Shown: positions 5,140 through 7,786 of the stretch, one piece after another
Layout: each line of letters begins with the position of its first letter
How positions within the stretch are numbered: position 1 is the first letter of the stretch
Assembly (NCBI GenBank): GCA_964348275.1
Contig: CAYGBT010000090.1
Coordinates: forward strand, 1-7,786
Direction: 5' to 3'
Source: CSP1-5 sp964348275
GTDB taxonomy: Bacteria; Methylomirabilota; Methylomirabilia; Methylomirabilales; CSP1-5
DNA: 7,786 bases
Position numbers and translations under genes: made by a program
The notes under the pieces: model-generated
What the model was told of the DNA's origin: nothing
Databases searched by the model: none
Seen by the model: only the letters and a program-made list of their open reading frames with translations

Positions 5140-5346
5140 ATGTGGTACAAAATTGAAGAGAACGCCAAAGAATGTCCGTGCGGTGGAATGGCTGAGAGGT
5201 GGATACTTCTCGCTGGAGCAAAGCGGATTGCCACCCTAACCTTTTGCCCCCTGTGCCATCCACGTCTGCGAAACTTGGTGAACCGTCCATCGCCAATCGC
5301 CCCTCAGCACGAAAGCGGTGAAGGCGCAGGTGAGATGATTAGGTAA
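5140..5346 (+). CDS. Small Cys-pair (possible zinc-ribbon) protein, 68 aa
   Basis: Residues 12-16 are CPCGG and residues 36-40 are CPLCH, giving a C-x-C / C-x2-C-H arrangement 21 residues apart. Such knuckle pairs usually bind zinc in small ribbon proteins. Between them is a hydrophobic strand region (RWILLAGAKRIATLTF). The tail after residue 50 is polar and probably disordered. ATG 5140 has only AGGA (5133-5136) close by, with a better purine tract (5111-5121) rather far away. No membrane segment or signal peptide is seen. I do not recognise the family. A chance ORF is less likely given two Cys pairs in a regular pattern. Confidence 0.5.
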   Translation: MWYKIEENAKECPCGGMAERWILLAGAKRIATLTFCPLCHPRLRNLVNRPSPIAPQHESGEGAGEMIR

Positions 5347-5437
5347 GCATGCGCCAGCCTGGCCTACGCTTGGGAGATTACCATGGGGCACGCACCTGGG
5401 GGTATGTGGGGCCTGCCACTTCTGCGGAGGAGTTCGA

Positions 5438-5872
5438 ATGGGAGAAGAACAGCGAGACCAGCGGCGATATCCGCGATTAGCCGTGAGACGCAAGAGCAAG
5501 ACCATGGGACGGCTGAATGGTATGGGGGAGGCGTCGATCCTGAACATTAGTCTCTCGGGGGCGCTGATTGAGCATGCTGAGTTTGTCCGCCTCGGTATCA
5601 TTCTTGATCTGGTCTTACCTCTGACGAGGGGTAAAACGAAAGTGCAGTGTCGCGTGATTCGGTCCGCGGTAAACCGGCAAGAGCTGCAACCAGATGGGGA
5701 GGAGACCTTGATCTACCAGACCGGGGTGGATTTTCTCCAATCGACTGCCGCATATGGGAACGGAAGCTGCGCGGGGGAGTTAGACGTCCCAAGGCTGGCG
5801 GAGCATATCGGTCTTTGGGTCGAAAAGTCTGGCGGATTCCCGGCGACTTCCAGAAGGAAAGATGGACGATAA
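5438..5872 (+). CDS. PilZ-domain protein (c-di-GMP receptor), 144 aa
   Basis: Both hallmark motifs are intact: RRYPR at residues 9-13 (RxxxR) and NISLSG at residues 36-41 (NxSxxG). The later strands CRVIRS and TGVDF (about residues 70-101) complete the beta-barrel, so c-di-GMP binding is expected. ATG 5438 has a strong Shine-Dalgarno, GGAGGAG (5426-5432), 5 nt upstream. The domain fills most of the protein. The last 40 residues (GNGSCAGELDVPRLAEHIGLW...) are an extra helix and a basic tail with no known effector domain, so it probably acts by binding a partner. The two pilin-like genes lie downstream, which would fit control of a surface appendage, but that link is inference. It is more closely related to the remnant at 609-760 than to the 1066 gene. 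Confidence 0.9.
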   Translation: MGEEQRDQRRYPRLAVRRKSKTMGRLNGMGEASILNISLSGALIEHAEFVRLGIILDLVLPLTRGKTKVQCRVIRSAVNRQELQPDGEETLIYQTGVDFLQSTAAYGNGSCAGELDVPRLAEHIGLWVEKSGGFPATSRRKDGR

Positions 5873-5985
5873 CGGTCGGCACCACTGTTGCACCAGAAAC
5901 GTTATCGCGAAGTTCTGGTCAGTTACTAGGAAGGGAAAGGGCAATCGGGTAACTTCCTGTGGTACAGTCCATGCACCACCCCCGT

Positions 5986-6002
5986 TTGGCAAAATGATGG
6001 CA
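5986..6002 (+). promoter_or_regulatory. Sigma-54-type promoter candidate for the pilin-like genes
   Basis: TTGGCAAAATGATGGCA has GG-N10-GC spacing, -24 TGGCA and -12 TGGCA. Three specified positions differ from YTGGCACGRNNNTTGCW. The -12 GC lies 36 nt before ATG 6037. Pilin genes are classic RpoN targets in other bacteria, which makes the placement sensible. Confidence 0.42.
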
Positions 6003-6036
6003 GCGTATGTTACCCGAGAACCCAGAGAGGGGATCA

Positions 6037-6212
6037 ATGCTGAACACTATTTGCCATCTGCCAGATGCGCTTTGCTACCTCCGGAATCAGGGGGGAATAA
6101 AACTACCCCGGCGTGGCTCTTCTTATTGCTGCTACTCGCTATCGCAGCGTTTATCGTTTACGTCTCGCCGCCCGGCGCACTAGCAACTGGCTTTTGGCAG
6201 GTCCTTGACTAG
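6037..6212 (+). pseudogene. Flp-pilin-like gene with one frameshift (copy A)
   Basis: ATG 6037, with GAGG at 6027-6030 before it, opens MLNTICHLPDALCYLRNQGG. At a run of six G (6090-6095) the frame must change by one base to continue NKTTPAWLFLLLLLAIAAF, then IVYVSPPGALATGFWQVLD and a stop at 6210-6212. Rejoined, it aligns with copy B: LCYLRNQGG to LAYLRDKRG, one hydrophobic segment, then Y-x-S...LATG..Q.L. This is the layout of tiny Flp/class III pilins: short leader, Gly cleavage site, single N-terminal membrane helix. The Glu normally at +5 after the Gly is Pro here, so processing and assembly would be doubtful even in frame. One more G would restore the frame. The alternatives are a true pseudogene, phase variation or a sequencing error. 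Confidence 0.6.
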
Positions 6213-6222
6213 CTCCTAGCCC

Positions 6223-6255
6223 TTCTTCCCGGCTGACCTGATTGGTAAGGAAGAA
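6223..6255. repeat. Inverted repeat between the two pilin-like genes
   Basis: TTCTTCC (6223-6229) and GGAAGAA (6249-6255) are perfect 7-bp complements around a 19-nt loop, just before the Shine-Dalgarno of copy B. It might shape the mRNA between the two genes. There is no T-run. Confidence 0.3.
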
Positions 6256-6277
6256 CGGAGCAAAGGAGAGGAAACCA

Positions 6278-6467
6278 ATGCAGAATGTCATGAGGTTTAG
6301 CTTACCTGCGGGATAAGCGAGGCACTGAGACGGCAGAGTGGATCGTCATTGTGGCGCTTGTCAGTGTCGTAACGTTCTTGGTTTACGCTTCGTCCAACAG
6401 TCCTCTGGCCACCGGCCTCACGCAGATCCTCACCGACTTCGAAGCCTTTGTTACGAGCGCGACCTGA
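6278..6467 (+). pseudogene. Flp-pilin-like gene with one frameshift (copy B)
   Basis: A strong Shine-Dalgarno, AAAGGAGAGG (6262-6271), precedes ATG 6278, which opens MQNVMR. It would then end after 12 residues at TAA 6314. Shifting at about 6290-6295 gives GLAYLRDKRGTETAEWIVIV, then ALVSVVTFLVYASSNSPLATG and LTQILTDFEAFVTSAT, stop 6465-6467. G-TETA-E-W fits the class III prepilin cleavage rule (Gly, then Glu at +5, then an aromatic), followed by one membrane helix. It is the better preserved of the pair. The aligned LCYLRNQ in copy A supports reading GLAYLRDK in this frame, so the break lies before it. A deletion of two G in GAGGTT or a one-base loss would explain it. No ATG, GTG or TTG start exists in the long frame before the helix; a CTG at 6306 is the only candidate. 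Confidence 0.65.
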
Positions 6468-6559
6468 TCTATCGGACGGTGCTGGAGTTTCTGGACCCCT
6501 CGGAAGATTCCCTGCGGCTGATCGATGAATACATCGACTCCCTGCGAGGAGAAAGGTAA
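6464..6559 (+). CDS. Possible short coding remnant after pilin copy B
   Basis: A frame continuing past the pilin stop reads IYRTVLEFLDPSEDSLRLID, then EYIDSLRGER and TAA. It has codon-like composition and an amphipathic helical pattern. The only starts are CTG 6464, overlapping the pilin TGA as CTGA, or GTG 6479, neither with a Shine-Dalgarno. It may be the end of a lost gene or a small coupled protein. Its family is not recognised. Confidence 0.25.
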   Translation: MIYRTVLEFLDPSEDSLRLIDEYIDSLRGER

Positions 6560-6600
6560 GAGGTGAAAACTATGGAGGTGCATCAGTGGGGAGAGTACGG

Positions 6601-6894
6601 TTAGCTCCACACGTCCCGCCAGGGCAAGGTGTTCGCTGTGCTTGTCTGGACATCGGTGGGCCGATAGCTCTGACCGATCTGCTGGCCCTGGAGTTCGATC
6701 GCGCTCAGGATGCGGAGTATCGTGGCCCGCTTTGGATCATAACTTATAACAAACCGGTGGCTTTCCCAATCATACTCTGCCCTCTGGACACCCTCTAATG
6801 CCTGCAGGAGCTTCTCAAGCATTTGGGTTGCCTCATCCGAGGGAGTCGTTGAAGAATCCAGGCCTTTCACCCCCAGTGTAATCTCCAGGCTCAT
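6601..6894 (-). CDS. HMA-like domain protein lacking the CxxC metal site, 97 aa
   Basis: The pattern is that of a heavy-metal-associated (ferredoxin-like, beta-alpha-beta-beta-alpha-beta) domain: ITLGVKGL (5-12), helix ATQMLEKLLQALEGV (22-36), strands AEYDWESHRFVISYDP (39-54), helix ATILRILSAIELQGQQIG (57-74). Where HMA proteins carry GMxCxxC, this one has GLDSSTTPS, and the protein has no Cys at all. It should therefore not bind copper or zinc in the usual way and may use the fold for protein contact. ATG at 6894 has GGAGGG upstream on its strand with good spacing. It lies 27 nt after a 43-aa frame, probably in one operon, and is convergent with the pilin-like genes. Residues 80-97 form a polar tail. 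The fold call is by pattern only. Confidence 0.65.
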   Translation of the reverse strand: MSLEITLGVKGLDSSTTPSDEATQMLEKLLQALEGVQRAEYDWESHRFVISYDPKRATILRILSAIELQGQQIGQSYRPTDVQTSTANTLPWRDVWS

Positions 6895-6921
6895 AGCCCT
6901 TTCCCTCCGATATCGCTCGGC

Positions 6922-7053
6922 TTAAAAATCGGACGCAGATTCTGTTTCGAGGCAGATCGCCACTAGGCCTATTCTCGACCCTCCAGGACGAAGCCCCACC
7001 AGTAGCCCTATCAGCTCTCGCAGGAGTCTTCGCCAACCTCGCCTCCGCTGCAT
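6922..7053 (-). CDS. Small basic/hydrophobic protein, 43 aa
   Basis: Read on the minus strand from ATG 7053, with GGGAGG about 7 nt before it. The product MQRRRGWRRLLRELIGLLVG... has a strongly basic N-terminus and then a hydrophobic segment (LIGLLVGL, then IGLVAICL), so it may associate with the membrane. The same frame is open back to a GTG at 7242, but that extension has no ribosome-binding site and would contain the sigma-54-like promoter (7109-7125), so I prefer the short form. The next gene (HMA-like) starts 27 nt after its stop. The family is unknown. Confidence 0.42.
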   Translation of the reverse strand: MQRRRGWRRLLRELIGLLVGLRPGGSRIGLVAICLETESASDF

Positions 7054-7108
7054 GTAGGTTCCCTCCCAATAGGGGTGGCCCTCGAGATCAGACCTTCGAG
7101 GATGTGGT

Positions 7109-7125
7109 TGCGACATCCGTGCCAA
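7109..7125 (-). promoter_or_regulatory. Strong sigma-54-type promoter candidate (minus strand)
   Basis: Read on the minus strand, TTGGCACGGATGTCGCA matches YTGGCACGRNNNTTGCW at all but one specified position (-12 TCGC in place of TTGC), with exact GG-N10-GC spacing. The -24 TGGCACG is perfect. It lies 57 nt from ATG 7053, so it would drive the 43-aa protein and the HMA-like gene. This is the best promoter match in the window. Confidence 0.6.
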
Positions 7126-7286
7126 GAACTTGGGTAGTGAGGACGACGAGGTAACCTCTTGATTTGTCAGACTCGACTTCGCCATAGAACCATTTTTCTG
7201 GGCGAAATCTGATTCATGGAGACTAGGGGAAAAGTCTGCCACGCTGTCAGGGGGTCATTTTAGGGAGACAATTTGTCACACAGGAG
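7126..7286. other. Intergenic, no gene recognised
   Basis: This stretch lies between the minus-strand promoter and the next plus-strand frame. It would hold the enhancer-binding sites that sigma-54 promoters need, but I see no convincing dyad. An open minus-strand frame here (7242 on) is Ser-rich and lacks a Shine-Dalgarno. Confidence 0.35.
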
Positions 7287-7622
7287 GTGGATCTCTTCCT
7301 CAGCCTCCACCGAGCGATCAGAACAAGTCACCCAACCGATGAACGGTCCCCCTGGTGGGCTGAAGTGCAGCGCGACCCGAGCTTCCTCGCAGTAGACGCT
7401 CCAGCCAGGAGGCGCACGACCTCTTCGCCTGACCCAGTGGATCCTCTGCCTTCTAGGGAAACGCGTCGCCCCCGCTTCATACTTCTTTTACTCCTTGCGA
7501 TTTTAATCCGCCCCCAATCGCTGCCCCAGGCGACTCAGGCTCGAGCGACCGACTCCCGGGAATGGCCAGACGTAGAGGGGGAAAGGCAAAACACGGCTTG
7601 GCTTGTTAATTGCACTTTCTAA
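7287..7622 (+). CDS. Doubtful ORF, 111 aa, with a hydrophobic stretch
   Basis: The GTG 7287 start has AGGAG directly adjacent, too close to be a proper ribosome-binding site. The first 65 residues are Arg/Pro/Ser-rich without pattern. Then RPRFILLLLLAILI (about 62-75) looks like a signal or membrane segment and ends in an ATQARA cleavage-like site. The 3' end overlaps the sigma-54-like promoter at 7598-7614, which argues against the last codons being functional. It could be a decayed exported protein or chance. No family is recognised. Confidence 0.22.
   Translation: MDLFLSLHRAIRTSHPTDERSPWWAEVQRDPSFLAVDAPARRRTTSSPDPVDPLPSRETRRPRFILLLLLAILIRPQSLPQATQARATDSREWPDVEGERQNTAWLVNCTF
7598..7614 (+). 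promoter_or_regulatory. Sigma-54-type promoter candidate for the exported-protein gene
   Basis: TTGGCTTGTTAATTGCA has GG-N10-GC spacing and a perfect -12 TTGCA, with -24 TGGCTT. Three specified positions differ from consensus. Its -12 GC is 59 nt before ATG 7672. The likely start site, near 7625, falls inside a tandem CTAAGGTCA repeat. Confidence 0.5.
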
Positions 7623-7636
7623 GGTCACTAAGGTCA
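7619..7636 (+). repeat. Perfect tandem 9-bp repeat
   Basis: CTAAGGTCA occurs twice without a gap (7619-7627 and 7628-7636), at the inferred transcription start of the exported-protein gene. It could be a repressor or regulator site, or part of the 5' leader. Confidence 0.45.
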
Positions 7637-7671
7637 AGCAGAGCAACTGCATTGGGGGTTGGGAGGAAACT

Positions 7672-7786
7672 ATGAAGACAGTGCGGCTTGTCATCCTTGT
7701 ACTGGCGGGGTTCCTAACTCTCGCCCCGGGAACGGCTCTGGCCGAACCACCGGACGGGTTTCAGTTCATTCCGGAGTGGGGCGTCT
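7672..7786 (+). CDS. Secreted protein, N-terminal part only (runs off the window)
   Basis: ATG 7672 follows GGGAGG (7660-7665) at about 6 nt. The first 24 residues are a classic Sec signal peptide: MKTVR, a hydrophobic core (LVILVLAGFLTLAPG), and ALA before the mature start EPPDGFQFIPEWGV. The frame is open to the window end, so at least 38 residues are coded. The product should be exported to the periplasm or beyond. Nothing in the visible mature part identifies a family. A sigma-54-like promoter (7598-7614) and a tandem repeat precede it. Confidence 0.8.
   Translation, partial: MKTVRLVILVLAGFLTLAPGTALAEPPDGFQFIPEWGV

Noticed and set aside
5862..6036. N-terminal part of a 116-aa frame that starts inside the PilZ gene
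   Set aside because: Only its end (from about 6095) is coding-like, and that belongs to pilin copy A started at 6037.
6338..6463. Start of a 73-aa plus-strand frame
   Set aside because: It is an out-of-frame reading of pilin copy B. Only the part after the pilin stop is worth noting.
6464..6559. Resemblance of LDPSEDSLR to the Cas2 C-terminus
   Set aside because: Too short, and there are no CRISPR repeats or other cas genes in the window.
6572..6604. 10-codon ORF MEVHQWGEYG
   Set aside because: Too short to support, only a weak GAGGTG purine tract upstream, and it overlaps the stop of the minus-strand HMA-like gene.
1..7786. tRNA, rRNA, CRISPR array, insertion sequence or integrase
   Set aside because: No cloverleaf, repeat-spacer pattern, transposase motif or terminal inverted repeats with target duplication was seen on either strand.

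Overview
The window looks like accessory or slowly decaying DNA from a moderately GC-rich Gram-negative, probably environmental bacterium. The features that suggest this are PilZ domains, a DksA/TraR zinc-finger protein, Flp-like pilin remnants, a possible secretin remnant, sigma-54-type promoter sequences and a DRRxxERR small protein. No gene identifies the species. An NC10- or Nitrospirota-like lineage is only an impression from the protein flavour. No rRNA, tRNA, CRISPR array, integrase or transposase was seen.

Layout. 1-169 (minus strand): possible remnant of a secretin C-terminus. About 212-608: no gene, some hairpins. 609-1990: an eroding group of PilZ genes, with a frameshifted remnant at 609-760, an intact gene at 1066-1530 and a decayed tandem copy at 1656-1990. 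1995-2300: a small helical hypothetical protein. 2364-2616: a broken acidic reading frame. 2747-3460: three tightly overlapping small genes of unknown function. 3482-3983: no gene recognised. 4064-4420: DksA/TraR-type C4 zinc-finger protein. 4540-4953: hypothetical protein with a DRRxxERR motif. 5140-5346: short Cys-pair protein. 5438-5872: a second, well-preserved PilZ protein. 6037-6467: two adjacent Flp-pilin-like genes, each broken by one frameshift. 6601-7053 (minus strand): a 43-residue protein followed by an HMA-like domain that lacks the metal-binding CxxC. 7672-end: start of a secreted protein that runs off the window.

How the parts may work together. The recurring themes are c-di-GMP reception (PilZ), pilus or secretion parts (Flp-like pilins, possible secretin) and transcriptional control (DksA/TraR). 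The most notable signal is a set of four sequences with sigma-54 geometry (GG-N10-GC, TGGCAC-N5-TTGCW-like). Each lies 36-65 nt upstream of a start codon chosen on independent grounds: the DksA/TraR gene, the first pilin-like gene, the minus-strand small-protein/HMA pair, and the exported protein at the right edge. If real, they join these unrelated-looking genes into one RpoN regulon. Many genes here are pseudogenes, and several frameshifts sit in or next to short homopolymers, so assembly or sequencing error is an alternative for some of them.
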